A stretch of 64,000 bases of DNA from Nocardioides marinus (GCF_013408145.1 NZ_JACBZI010000001.1:1347501-1411500), one strand, 5' to 3'. Positions 1-9,200 are shown, counted from the stretch's first letter. Notes: generated by a model from the letters alone, not told the origin. Numbers and translations: made by a program.

Positions 1-1117
<1,117 letters not shown>

Positions 1118-1265
1118 ACACTCACTCAACAAGACACACAAACACAGTGTCGACTGACTGAGACAACACGCCAGCGCACATGTTCGCGTCCACACACAAA
1201 CACACAAGTTTGACCACCACCCCCCAACCCCGCACGGGTAGTTAGGGGTGTGGTGAGTCGCCAGA

Positions 1266-1382
1266 GTTACGGCGGCCATAGCGAAAGGGAAACACCCGGT
1301 CCCATCCCGAACCCGGAAGTTAAGCCTTTCAGCGCCGATGGTACTGCGACCGCGAGGTCGTGGGAGAGTAGGACGCCGCCGG
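1266..1382 (+). rRNA. rrf: 5S ribosomal RNA
   Basis: This is a complete 5S rRNA of about 117 nt, recognised by GTTACGGCGGCCATAGCG at the 5' end, the central CCCATCCCGAACCCGGAAG and the closing GGGAGAGTAGGACGCCGCC. The two ends pair (GGCGG with CCGCC). It sits about 150 bases after 23S, in the usual rrn order. The spacer has two copies of the AC-rich word CACACAAACACA (about 1135-1146 and 1192-1203). No tRNA lies between the two rRNAs. Confidence 0.96.
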
Positions 1383-1392
1383 ACATACACTC

Positions 1393-1422
1393 CGTAGGGG
1401 CCACCGCAAGGTGGCCCCTACG
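1393..1422 (+). terminator. rRNA operon hairpin terminator
   Basis: A perfect 13-bp stem (CGTAGGGGCCACC with its complement) closes on a GCAA tetraloop 10 bases after 5S. Only a weak T-run follows (ATTTG). The position makes it the rRNA operon terminator, although the next gene's RBS begins only about 10 bases later. Confidence 0.85.
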
Positions 1423-1447
1423 CGCATTTGTGAGAGGAACCAACGAC

Positions 1448-2377
1448 GTGGCTCAGGAACGCTCCGGGAACAACCCGTCCGGTCGCGGCGGTCGTCCGAC
1501 TCGTGGGAACGACCAGCGCCGCGGCGGCAGCGACCAGCGACGAGGCGGCAGTGGCGAGCAGCGCCGCGGGTCCGGTGACCAGCGCCGCGGCGGCAGCGAC
1601 CAGCGACGTGGCGACAGCGCCGGCTCCGGTGGTCGCTCGTTCTCGCGTGCCGGCCGCCCGCCCCGTGAGGAGCGTGGCCCCCGGACCGCCGACCAGGCCG
1701 TGTACGACGGTCCGGAGCTGCCCGAGGACATCACCGGCAAGGAGCTGGACCGCGGGGTCGCGGCGCAGCTGAAGGGTCTCCCGGAGAAGCTCGCGTCCCG
1801 CGTTGCCCGCCACCTGGCGGCCGCCGGCCTGCTGGTGGACGAGGACCCCGAGACCGCCTACCAGCACGCGCTGGCCGCGCGCGCCCGCGCTCCTCGGCTC
1901 GCCGTCGTGCGGGAGGCCGCCGGCGAGGCGGCGTACGCGGCGGGTCACTACTCCGAGGCACTGGCCGAGCTGCGGGCCGCCAAGCGCATGAACGGCGCCA
2001 CCGACTACCTGCCGATCATGGCCGACTGCCACCGCGCACTGGGCCAGCCCCAGCAGGCCGTGAAGCTGGCGCAGAGCCCGTCGGTGGCCAACTTCGCCGC
2101 CCCGGCGAAGGCCGAGATGACCATCGTCGAGGCCGGTGCCCGACGCGACATGGGTCAGCTCGACGCTGCTCTGCGGGTGCTGGAGCAGGCCCCGCTGATG
2201 AACAAGAGCCGCGAGCCCTGGGTGGTGCGGTTGCGCTACGCCTACGCCGACACGCTCGAGGCCGCCGGACGCCCGACCGAGGCGCTCACCTGGTTCCACC
2301 GCACCGACGCGATCGATGCCGAGGAGATCACCGACGCCGCCGAGCGGGCCAGCGCGCTGGAGTCGGCCGCCGAGTAG
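1448..2377 (+). CDS. TPR protein with Arg/Gly-rich repeat N-terminus
   Basis: This encodes about 309 aa. The GTG start at 1448 is chosen because GAGAGGAA lies just upstream (1432-1439) and upstream codons run into the 5S gene. Residues 1-75 are a disordered, strongly basic region built from imperfect repeats of DQRRGGS, reminiscent of RGG-type RNA-binding tails. After an acidic linker, residues about 95-300 form helical TPR-like repeats (Ala-rich helices such as AYQHALAARARAPRLAVVRE and ALAELRAAKRMN). There are no membrane segments. The gene directly follows the rRNA terminator. Similar TPR proteins exist in actinobacteria, but I know of no assigned function. Binding to RNA or ribosomes is inference from composition and position. 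Confidence 0.8.
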   Translation: MAQERSGNNPSGRGGRPTRGNDQRRGGSDQRRGGSGEQRRGSGDQRRGGSDQRRGDSAGSGGRSFSRAGRPPREERGPRTADQAVYDGPELPEDITGKELDRGVAAQLKGLPEKLASRVARHLAAAGLLVDEDPETAYQHALAARARAPRLAVVREAAGEAAYAAGHYSEALAELRAAKRMNGATDYLPIMADCHRALGQPQQAVKLAQSPSVANFAAPAKAEMTIVEAGARRDMGQLDAALRVLEQAPLMNKSREPWVVRLRYAYADTLEAAGRPTEALTWFHRTDAIDAEEITDAAERASALESAAE

Positions 2378-2380
2378 GTC

Positions 2381-2926
2381 TCAGGACGTCGGCGGCACGA
2401 TCGCAATGACGGCGCTGGTCCCCGCCGGGCTGGTGCCGACGCGCAGGCCGCTGCGAAAGGTCACCGAGACCCGGGCGACGAAGGCCGCACCGGCCTCGTC
2501 ACCGGTCACCTTCACCAGCAGTGAGTCCCCGGGGCCGAGCTGCTGGCCGTCGGGCGGCATCAGCTCGGTGCAGAAGGCCGCCGCGTCCGAGGTGACGCTG
2601 ACCGAGCCTCCCCGGCACAGCAGTGGCTCCACGACCACCGGGACGGTCGCATCGGTGTGGACGTGCACGCCACCCACCCGCAGCACCCGGTCGTCGGCCG
2701 CGCCGGAGTAGACGCCGACGTACACCGGGCGTCCGGGCGTCGTCACGGCTGTGACGTGCCCGTCGCGGACGGGTAGGTCGGCGGGGTGGGTGGCCCACCA
2801 GCTGCCGAGCACCAGCACGAGCGCGGCGCCGACGAGGGCCACAGTGAGGGACCGCCACCGGTTGCCGGTCAGGCGCAGGGTCCCCGCGTCGCCCGGTGCG
2901 GGCGTGGGCGCGGACGCGTGGCTCAT
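2381..2926 (-). CDS. membrane-anchored hypothetical protein
   Basis: This encodes 181 aa that I do not recognise. A short cytoplasmic head (about 25 residues, Pro/Ala-rich) is followed by one hydrophobic segment, about residues 28-45 (LTVALVGAALVLVLGSWW). A roughly 135-residue extracytoplasmic beta-rich domain follows, with two cysteines (PLLCRGG and AAFCTEL) that could form a disulfide. The C-terminal part reads like an all-beta domain. The gene ends 3 bases from the converging TPR gene and is divergent from the hydrolase at 2986. The ATG start has a TACGCT box 6 nt upstream and no Shine-Dalgarno, which suggests a leaderless transcript. Confidence 0.75.
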   Translation of the reverse strand: MSHASAPTPAPGDAGTLRLTGNRWRSLTVALVGAALVLVLGSWWATHPADLPVRDGHVTAVTTPGRPVYVGVYSGAADDRVLRVGGVHVHTDATVPVVVEPLLCRGGSVSVTSDAAAFCTELMPPDGQQLGPGDSLLVKVTGDEAGAAFVARVSVTFRSGLRVGTSPAGTSAVIAIVPPTS

Positions 2927-2932
2927 GGCCGC

Positions 2933-2938
2933 AGCGTA
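2933..2938 (-). promoter_or_regulatory. -10 box TACGCT, leaderless start of 2381-2926
   Basis: On the minus strand TACGCT lies 6 nt before the ATG at 2926, with no Shine-Dalgarno between. It fits the TANNNT-N6-ATG pattern seen at many genes here. Confidence 0.5.
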
Positions 2939-2985
2939 GGGGTACCGGGGCCGCGGTGGCTGAGAGGGCTGTCACACTACGGGGC

Positions 2986-3882
2986 GTGAAGGACGTGAAG
3001 AGACCAGCCCTGGAGGGCAGCGTCGCGGTGCGCGACGGTCGCCGCCTCAGCTTCGCCGAGTACGGCAGCCCGCGGGGGTCGGCGATCGTGTGGATGCACG
3101 GGACCCCCGGTGCGCGCCGTCAGATCCCGTTCGAGGCCCGCGCGTACGCCGAGCAGCACGGGCTGCGGATCATCGGCATCGACCGACCGGGGATCGGGTC
3201 GTCCACCCCGCACCTGTACCCCCAGCTCCTGGACTGGGCCGGCGACCTCGAGCTGCTGCTCGATGCCCTGGCCGTGGACACCGTGCGGCTGGTCGGGCTG
3301 TCCGGTGGTGGGCCCTACGTGCTGGCGGCCGGCGCCGCTCTGGGTGAGCGGGTGCAGGGGATCGCCGTGCTCGGCGGGGTCGCGCCCGTCCTGGGACCGG
3401 ATGCCGCCGCCGGAGGGGTGATCCAGCTGGCCAAGTGGCTCTCGCCGTTGCTGAGGGCGGGGCGGGTGCCCCTCGGTGTGGCTCTGACCCAGCTGATCCG
3501 GCTGGCCAGGCCGGTGGCGGGCCCCGGGCTGGACCTCTACGCCGCCGTGCAGCCGCCCGGGGACAAGAACCTCCTGGGACGCCCCGAGTTCAAGGCGATG
3601 TTCCTCGACGACCTCCTCAACGGCAGCCGCTTCCAGACCTCGGCGCCGATCCACGACCTCATCCTGTTCACCCGTGAGTGGGGCTTCGCGCTGGCCGACG
3701 TCCGGGTCCCCGTGCGCTGGTGGCACGGCGACGACGACCACATCGTGCCCTTCCACCACGGCGCACACGTGGTGGACCGGCTCCCGGACGCCGCGATGAG
3801 CGTCATCGACGGGGAGAGCCACCTGGGGGGCCTGGGCATCGCCGAGGAGGTGCTCTCGACGGTCATGTCCCTGGGCAGCTGA
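2986..3882 (+). CDS. alpha/beta hydrolase
   Basis: This encodes about 298 aa of the alpha/beta-hydrolase fold. Visible motifs are the oxyanion HGTPGAR (near residue 37), the nucleophile elbow GLSGGGP (Ser near residue 107), the acid HGDDDHIVP (near 245) and the catalytic His in GESHLGG (near 275). GTG at 2986 is preferred. The reading frame extends upstream, but the family's first beta strands start shortly after this codon, and a CACACT box lies 7 nt before it. The substrate cannot be deduced. The gene is divergent from the membrane protein at 2381-2926. Confidence 0.85.
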   Translation: MKDVKRPALEGSVAVRDGRRLSFAEYGSPRGSAIVWMHGTPGARRQIPFEARAYAEQHGLRIIGIDRPGIGSSTPHLYPQLLDWAGDLELLLDALAVDTVRLVGLSGGGPYVLAAGAALGERVQGIAVLGGVAPVLGPDAAAGGVIQLAKWLSPLLRAGRVPLGVALTQLIRLARPVAGPGLDLYAAVQPPGDKNLLGRPEFKAMFLDDLLNGSRFQTSAPIHDLILFTREWGFALADVRVPVRWWHGDDDHIVPFHHGAHVVDRLPDAAMSVIDGESHLGGLGIAEEVLSTVMSLGS

Positions 3883-3973
3883 CCGGGACACGCCGACGTG
3901 ACGCGGGCGCCGCTACTGGTGCTCAGGGGCCCCATCGGTCACAATGGACCCCACAACCACATACGCACGTGAC

Positions 3974-3992
3974 TGACCTGACGTCCAGGTCA
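3974..3992. promoter_or_regulatory. 19-bp dyad, operator candidate
   Basis: This is a perfect inverted repeat TGACCTG-ACGTC-CAGGTCA in the 169-bp gap upstream of the DUF3145 gene. Seven-base arms with a 5-base centre are typical of a dimeric regulator site. The cognate protein is unknown. Confidence 0.4.
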
Positions 3993-4051
3993 TCTCGATG
4001 GCGAGCCCGCTGGGGAAGGCGTAGCTCGCGCCGGAGATGAAGGAGGTCCAG

Positions 4052-4570
4052 GTGACCACGAACACTGCCACCCGCACCGCGACGAGGGGCGTCTTCTACG
4101 TGCACTCAGCGCCGTCTGCGCTGTGCCCGCACGTGGAGTGGGCCGTCGGCGGTGTCCTCGGTGCGCCCGTGAACCTCGACTGGACCCCGCAGCCGGCCCA
4201 GTCCGGCAGCTACCGTGCGGAGCTCTCGTGGACCGGCACGGCCGGGACGGCGGCGGCGGTGGCCTCCGCGCTGCGCGGCTGGAACCACCTGCGCTTCGAG
4301 ATCACCGAGGAGCCGACACCCTCCACGGAGGGCTCGCGCTACTCCTTCACCCCCGAGCTCGGCGTCTTCCACGCCGTCACCGGCCTGCACGGCGACATCC
4401 TCATCCCCGAGGACCGCCTCAAGGCCGCGGTCGTGAAGTCGGCGCTCGGTGAGGTCACGCTGCTCGAGGAGATCGACAAGCTGCTCGGCAAGCCGTGGGA
4501 CGACGAGCTCGAGACCTTCCGGCACGCCGGCGACGGCGCCCCGGTCCGGTGGTTGCACCAGGTGGTGTGA
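4052..4570 (+). CDS. DUF3145 family protein
   Basis: This encodes about 172 aa and is recognised as DUF3145 by TRGVFYVHSAPSALCPHVEW near the N-terminus, the following APVNLDWTPQP, and the C-terminal segment ELETFRHAGDGAPVRWLHQV. DUF3145 is a conserved actinobacterial family of unknown function, typically next to fatty acid synthesis or acetyl-CoA carboxylase genes, as here (accD-fab begins about 540 bp downstream). GTG at 4052 is chosen over ATG at 4037 because a strong AAGGAGG (4040-4046) sits 5 nt upstream. No membrane or signal segment is seen. It may be controlled through the dyad at 3974-3992. Confidence 0.88.
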   Translation: MTTNTATRTATRGVFYVHSAPSALCPHVEWAVGGVLGAPVNLDWTPQPAQSGSYRAELSWTGTAGTAAAVASALRGWNHLRFEITEEPTPSTEGSRYSFTPELGVFHAVTGLHGDILIPEDRLKAAVVKSALGEVTLLEEIDKLLGKPWDDELETFRHAGDGAPVRWLHQVV

Positions 4571-4573
4571 CCC

Positions 4574-5020
4574 TCACTGTGCCCTGAGGCGGAAGAAGGT
4601 CGGCTCGATCCAGCCGTCGAAGGTGTCGAACCCGACCTTGTAGGTGAACTTCCCACGCAGCTTGAACCTGCCGGGGACGGTGTTCTCCCGGCAGAAGCGG
4701 AAGCGCGAGGTGCCCTTCGCCTTCGCCGCGCCCTTCAAGATGCCGTCCGAGGCGATGGTGGTGCCGCGACGGTCGGTCAGGAAGGTCTCCAGCGCCCAGG
4801 TGTCGGCGTCCTCGGGCGGGGTGATCTTGTACTTGTAGCGGTAGTTGCGGCAGCCCTCGTGCAGGGTGCCGTTGCCCCGGAAGGTCTGGGCGTACTCCGC
4901 CATCGCCTTGCCCTTGCCCGCGTCGGCCGGAGCGAGCGGCGCGAGGGTGAGCACGAGCGCGCCGATGAGCACGACCGCGAGGGCGAGCAACGGCCGCAGG
5001 ACCGGCTGGTGCGTCGTCAT
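4574..5020 (-). CDS. secreted hypothetical protein
   Basis: This encodes 148 aa with a clear Sec signal peptide: basic start, hydrophobic core LLALAVVLIGALVLTLAPLA, and cleavage near APADAG. The mature part (about 114 aa) is basic, has two cysteines (EGCRNYRY and RFCREN) likely to pair, and looks beta-rich (RFKLRGKFTYKVGFDTF). GGGAGG stands 6 nt before the ATG. I do not recognise a family. It converges on the DUF3145 gene with 3 bases between stops. Confidence 0.8.
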   Translation of the reverse strand: MTTHQPVLRPLLALAVVLIGALVLTLAPLAPADAGKGKAMAEYAQTFRGNGTLHEGCRNYRYKYKITPPEDADTWALETFLTDRRGTTIASDGILKGAAKAKGTSRFRFCRENTVPGRFKLRGKFTYKVGFDTFDGWIEPTFFRLRAQ

Positions 5021-5062
5021 GTGGACCTCCCTGTGATGGACGTCATGACAACGTCACAGACC

Positions 5063-5089
5063 GGGCGGGAGTTACGCAAACCCCCGCCC
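5063..5089 (-). terminator. hairpin after accD
   Basis: A GGGCGGG stem pairs with CCCGCCC across a 13-base loop, 24 bases beyond the accD stop on the minus strand. No T-run follows. It is the likely end of the fab-accD transcript, and is weak evidence alone. Confidence 0.45.
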
Positions 5090-5112
5090 GCGGTGCGGAT
5101 CCGGGTCCGCGG

Positions 5113-6558
5113 TCACAGCGGGATGTTGCCGTGGTGGCCCCGTCGTACGCCGCTGGCCTGGACGGCCGCGTCGATCGCGTGCGCGATCGCGCTGCGCGTG
5201 CGGGCCGGGTCGACGACCTCGTCCACGACCCCGATCTCCACGGCCTTCTCGACGCCGCCGGCGATCCGTTCGTGCTCGGCGGCCAGCTCGGCCTCGACCT
5301 GGGGCCGGATGTCGGGGGAGACCTCGGCCAGGCGCCGGCGGTGCAGGATCCGCACCGCGGCCACGGCGCCCATGACGGCCACCTCGGCGCCGGGCCAGGC
5401 CAGGACCCGGGTGGCGCCCAGGGAGCGGGCGTTCATCGCGATGTAGGCGCCGCCGTAGGTCTTGCGGGTCACCAGGGTCACGCGCGGCACGACACACTCG
5501 CCGAAGGCGTGCAGGAGCTTCGCGCCTCGGCGCACGACCCCGTCCCACTCCTGACCGACCCCGGGCAGGTAGCCGGGGACGTCGACGACCACGACCAGGG
5601 GGATGGCGAAGGCGTCGCACATCCGCACGAAGCGGCTGGCCTTCTCCGCGGACAGCGAGTCCAGGCAGCCCCCCAGGCGCAGCGGGTTGTTGGCCACCAC
5701 GCCGACGGTGCGACCGCCCAGGCGGCCGAGGGCCGTGACGATGTTGGGGGCCCAGCGGGCGTGCAGCTCCTGCACCGAGCCCTCGTCGAGCAGCGACTCG
5801 ACCAGGGGGTGCACGTCGTAGGCGCGCTTGCGCGACTCCGGCAGCAGGGCGCCGAGGTCCCGGTCGTCGACGTCGGCCAGGCGCAGGCTGCCCTGGGACC
5901 CGAGCAGGGAGGCCAGGCCACGGGCGCGGTCGAGGGCCTCCTGCTCGCTCTCGGTGAGCACGTGGACCACGCCGGAGCGGCGCCCGTGCGGCTCGGGGCC
6001 ACCGAGGCGGAGCATGTCGACGTCCTCGCCGGTGACCGACCGGACGACGTCGGGACCGGTGACGAAGATCCGGCCCTCGGGCCCGAGGATGACGACGTCG
6101 GTGAGGGCCGGCCCGTAGGCGGCGCCGCCCGCGGCGGGGCCCAGGACGACGGAGATCTGGGGGATGCGGCCGGAGGCCTGGGTCATCACCTGGAAGATCC
6201 TGCCCACGGCGTGCAGGCTCAGCACGCCCTCGGCCAGCCGTGCGCCGCCGGAGTGCCACAGGCCGATGATCGGGACCCTGTCGGTCATGGCGCGGTGGTA
6301 GGCGTCGACCACGACCCGGCAGCCCAGGTCACCCATCGCCCCGCCCATCACGGTCGCGTCGGAGCAGAAGGCGACGACCGGGGCGCCCCGGACGGTGCCG
6401 ACCACGGCCAGCATGCCGGAGTCGTCGTCGGGGGAGATGAGCTCCAGGCTGCCGTCGTCGAGCAGGGCCCCCAGGCGCTTCAGCGGGTGCCGGGGGTCCT
6501 CCTCCCTCGGCGGCTTGGCCGGTCGCACCGGGGCGGGCTGGGTCTGGACGGTCATCAC
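5113..6558 (-). CDS. accD: acyl-CoA carboxylase carboxyltransferase (beta) subunit
   Basis: This encodes 481 aa with the full carboxyl-transferase domain of biotin-dependent acetyl/propionyl-CoA carboxylases. It transfers carboxyl from carboxybiotin to acyl-CoA to supply (methyl)malonyl-CoA. Two crotonase-like halves are visible: an N-half with LWHSGGARLAEGV and GPAAGGAAYGPALTD, and a C-half with NNPLRLGGCLDS, VDVPGYLPGVGQEWDG and TRKTYGGAYIAMN. It lies last in the fab operon. Its start GTG (6558), or the ATG at 6555, overlaps the fabF stop (GTGATG), so translation is coupled. Position after the ketoacyl synthase parallels mycobacterial accD6. The biotin-carrying alpha subunit is not in this window. 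Confidence 0.93.
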   Translation of the reverse strand: MMTVQTQPAPVRPAKPPREEDPRHPLKRLGALLDDGSLELISPDDDSGMLAVVGTVRGAPVVAFCSDATVMGGAMGDLGCRVVVDAYHRAMTDRVPIIGLWHSGGARLAEGVLSLHAVGRIFQVMTQASGRIPQISVVLGPAAGGAAYGPALTDVVILGPEGRIFVTGPDVVRSVTGEDVDMLRLGGPEPHGRRSGVVHVLTESEQEALDRARGLASLLGSQGSLRLADVDDRDLGALLPESRKRAYDVHPLVESLLDEGSVQELHARWAPNIVTALGRLGGRTVGVVANNPLRLGGCLDSLSAEKASRFVRMCDAFAIPLVVVVDVPGYLPGVGQEWDGVVRRGAKLLHAFGECVVPRVTLVTRKTYGGAYIAMNARSLGATRVLAWPGAEVAVMGAVAAVRILHRRRLAEVSPDIRPQVEAELAAEHERIAGGVEKAVEIGVVDEVVDPARTRSAIAHAIDAAVQASGVRRGHHGNIPL

Positions 6559-7820
6559 ACGCTCCCGAAGGCCACGGCCACGTTGGCGCCGCCGAAGCCG
6601 AAGCTGTTGTTGAGGGCGACGATGTCGCCCAGCGGAAGGTCGCGGGCCTTGGTCGCGATGTCGAGGTCGACCCGGGGGTCCTGCTCGTCGAGGTTGATCG
6701 TGGGCGGGCTGACCCGGTGGTGCAGGGCCATCACCGTGGCCACCGCCTCGAGCGCGCCCGCGCCGCCGAGCAGGTGCCCGGTCATGGACTTCGTCGAGGT
6801 CACGACCACGTCGGTGGCGTGCGAGCCCAAGGTGGCGTGCAGCATCAGGCCCTCGGCCACGTCGCCCTGGGGCGTGGAGGTGGCGTGGGCGTTGACGTGC
6901 GCGACGTCCGCCGGGTCCACGTCGCCCTCGGCCAGCGCCCGGGCGATGGCCCGGGTGCCGCCGCGGCCCTGGGGGTCGGGCTGGGCGATGTCGTGGGAGT
7001 CGGCGGTGACGCCCGCGCCGAGCACGGTCGCGTAGACGCGTGCTCCGCGAGCACGAGCGTGCTCCTCGGTCTCGAGGACCAGGCAGCCGGCGCCCTCGCC
7101 CAGGACGAAGCCGTCACGGGCGGTGTCCCAGGGGCGCGAGACCGTGGTGGGGTCGCCGCCCTCGGGACCGCTGGCGGTCTTCGACAGCGCCATCATGTTG
7201 GCGAAGGCCGCGATGTTGAGCGGATGGATCGCCGCCTCGGTGCCGCCGACCACGACGACGTCGGCGCGTCCGAGCCGGAGCTGGTCCAGGCCCAGGGCGA
7301 TGGCCTCGTTGCCGGAGGCGCACGCCGAGACCGGTGTGCTGGCGAAGGCCCGCGCGCCCACCATCAGGCTGATGGTGGCCGCAGGGGCGTTGGGCATCAG
7401 CATCGGCACGGCCAGGGGGGAGACCCGGCGGGGGCCCTTCTCCAGCATCGTGTCGTAGTTCGACAGCAGCGTGGTCACGCCGCCGATCCCGGAGGCGAAG
7501 GCCACCCCCACGCGGTCGCCGTCCAGCCCACCCTCGTCGGCCGTCCCCTCGAGCCCCGCGTCGGCCCAGGCCTGGGTGGCCGCGACCATCGCGAGCTGGG
7601 AGGAGCGGTCCAGGCGGCGGGCCTTGACCCGCTCGAGGACCTCGGTGGGCTCGACGGCCACCCGGCCCGCGATGCGGACGGGGAGGTCTGCGGCCCAGTC
7701 CTCGGTGAGTGCCCGCACCCCGGAGCGCCCTGCGAGCAGGGACTCCCAGGTGGAGGGCACGTCACCTCCGACGGGTGAGGTGACCCCGAGGCCGGTGACG
7801 ACGACGCGTGTGGGAGCCAT
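6555..7820 (-). CDS. fabF: beta-ketoacyl-ACP synthase II
   Basis: This encodes 421 aa. It is the elongating condensing enzyme of type II fatty acid synthesis, joining malonyl-ACP to acyl-ACP. The Cys-His-His triad is visible: Cys in VSACASGNEA, His in NAHATSTPQGD and His in KSMTGHLLGGAG. The closing NNSFGFGGANVAVAF is typical of the family. The length is normal. Its ATG overlaps the acpP stop (TGATG) and its stop overlaps accD, so it is translationally coupled on both sides. Confidence 0.96.
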   Translation of the reverse strand: MAPTRVVVTGLGVTSPVGGDVPSTWESLLAGRSGVRALTEDWAADLPVRIAGRVAVEPTEVLERVKARRLDRSSQLAMVAATQAWADAGLEGTADEGGLDGDRVGVAFASGIGGVTTLLSNYDTMLEKGPRRVSPLAVPMLMPNAPAATISLMVGARAFASTPVSACASGNEAIALGLDQLRLGRADVVVVGGTEAAIHPLNIAAFANMMALSKTASGPEGGDPTTVSRPWDTARDGFVLGEGAGCLVLETEEHARARGARVYATVLGAGVTADSHDIAQPDPQGRGGTRAIARALAEGDVDPADVAHVNAHATSTPQGDVAEGLMLHATLGSHATDVVVTSTKSMTGHLLGGAGALEAVATVMALHHRVSPPTINLDEQDPRVDLDIATKARDLPLGDIVALNNSFGFGGANVAVAFGSV

Positions 7821-8068
7821 CAGGCGGCGGAGGCGCGCTCGATGTAGGCGACGGCGTCACCGACGGTCTTGAGGTTCTTGACCTCGTCGTCGGGGATCGA
7901 GACGCCGAACTTCTCCTCGGCGGCGACGACGACCTCGACCATCGACAGCGAGTCGACGTCGAGGTCGTCGACGAAGGACTTGTCGAGCTGGACGTCGTCG
8001 GCGTCGACACCGGCGACCTCGTTGACGATCTCGGCGAGGTCGCTGCGGATCTCCTCGGTGGTGGCCAT
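7820..8068 (-). CDS. acpP: acyl carrier protein
   Basis: This encodes 82 aa and is acidic. The phosphopantetheine-carrying serine is in DLDVDSLSMVE, about residue 42. It carries growing acyl chains between FabD, FabH and FabF. Unlike its neighbours it is not overlapped by the upstream gene. It has its own strong RBS (GAAGGAGAA, about 8 nt before the ATG) after a 118-bp spacer filled with a 10-bp tandem repeat. This would allow ACP to be made at a higher rate than the coupled enzymes, which is inference. Confidence 0.97.
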   Translation of the reverse strand: MATTEEIRSDLAEIVNEVAGVDADDVQLDKSFVDDLDVDSLSMVEVVVAAEEKFGVSIPDDEVKNLKTVGDAVAYIERASAA

Positions 8069-8111
8069 CAGGCGGTTCTCCTTCTCGTGGTGGTGCTGGT
8101 GGGTGGTGCAG

Positions 8112-8174
8112 GCTGGTGGTGCTGGGTGGTGCTGGGTGGTGCTGGGTGGTGCTGGGTGGTGCTGGGTGGTGCTG
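8112..8174. repeat. 10-bp tandem repeat in the fabH-acpP spacer
   Basis: The plus strand has GCTGGGTGGT five times exactly from 8121, plus a partial sixth copy and a 9-base variant before it (8112-8120). In the transcript the unit reads ACCACCCAGC, a C/A-rich run with little potential to fold, placed between the fabH stop and the acpP RBS. The unit is not a multiple of 3 and lies outside genes. Copy number probably varies by slippage. Confidence 0.9.
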
Positions 8175-8186
8175 CCCGGACCGGGG

Positions 8187-9200
8187 TCAGGGCACGACGA
8201 CGACCTGGGCGGCGTACGCCAGGCCGGCGCCGAAGGCGATGAGCAGGGCGGTGTCGCCCGACCGGGCCTCGCCCTCGGAGACCATGCGGTCCAGCGCGAG
8301 GGGGATCGAGGCGGCCGAGGTGTTGCCCTGGTCGACGATGTCACGGGCGATCCGCACGCCGTCGGGGAGCTTCATGGCGCGGGCCATGGCGTCGGTGATG
8401 CGCATGTTGGCCTGGTGGGGGACGAAGCAGTCGAGGTCCTCGACGGCCAGGCCGGCCCGGTCGAGGGCCTGCAGGCCGACCTTGGCCATCGCGAACGAGG
8501 CCCAGCGGAAGACCGCGTTGCCCTGCATCACCAGGTGCGGCATCCGCGGGTGGTCCGAGGCCAGCACGTCGCGCCAGTCCTCCCGGTTGCGGATCAGGTC
8601 GAACTGCTCACCGTCGGAGCCCCACACGACCGGGCCGATGCCCGGGGTCGGGCTGGGTCCCACGACCGCGGCGCCGGCGCCGTCGGCGAAGATGAAGGCA
8701 GTGCCCCGGTCGGTCGGGTCGGTCATCTCCGAGAGCTTCTCGACCCCGATCACCAGCACGTGCCCGGCACTGCCGGCACGCACCATGTCCGAGGCCAGCG
8801 CGATGCCGTGGCAGAAGCCCGCGCAGGCGGCCGAGACGTCGTACGCCGCAGCCTGGTCGGTGCCGAGCTCGTGGGCGACCGCTGTGGCCAGCGCCGGCGT
8901 CTGCAGCAGGTGGCTGACCGTGGCGACGACGACGCAGTCGACCTGTCGTGCGTCCACCCCGGAGCGCTCCAGCGCCTGCCGGGCGGCCGCGACGGCCATC
9001 ACCTGGACACTCTCCTCGGCGGTGGCCCAGCGACGGCTCTCGATGCCCGAGCGCTGCCGGATCCACTCGTCGCTGGAGTCGATGCCCCCGACGACCTCGC
9101 TGTTGGGGACGACCCGGCTGGGCCGGTAGGCGCCGATGCCGAGCAGGGCGGCGTGGGGCACGCCCTGCTGCGAGCGCAGCCCGGAGGCGGGGAGCGGCAT
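8187..9200 (-). CDS. fabH: beta-ketoacyl-ACP synthase III
   Basis: This encodes 337 aa. It starts fatty acid chains by condensing a short acyl-CoA with malonyl-ACP. The catalytic residues are all visible: Cys in DVSAACAGFCHG, His in VPHQANMRI and Asn in DQGNTSAASIP. ATG at 9200 overlaps the fabD stop (TGATG), so translation is coupled. In actinobacteria FabH often uses branched primers, which gives branched-chain fatty acids. Primer choice cannot be read from the sequence. Confidence 0.96.
   Translation of the reverse strand: MPLPASGLRSQQGVPHAALLGIGAYRPSRVVPNSEVVGGIDSSDEWIRQRSGIESRRWATAEESVQVMAVAAARQALERSGVDARQVDCVVVATVSHLLQTPALATAVAHELGTDQAAAYDVSAACAGFCHGIALASDMVRAGSAGHVLVIGVEKLSEMTDPTDRGTAFIFADGAGAAVVGPSPTPGIGPVVWGSDGEQFDLIRNREDWRDVLASDHPRMPHLVMQGNAVFRWASFAMAKVGLQALDRAGLAVEDLDCFVPHQANMRITDAMARAMKLPDGVRIARDIVDQGNTSAASIPLALDRMVSEGEARSGDTALLIAFGAGLAYAAQVVVVP

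Noticed and set aside
8112..8174. Possible CRISPR array
   Set aside because: The repeats are 10 bp, directly abutting, without spacers, and no cas genes are near. It is a simple tandem repeat.
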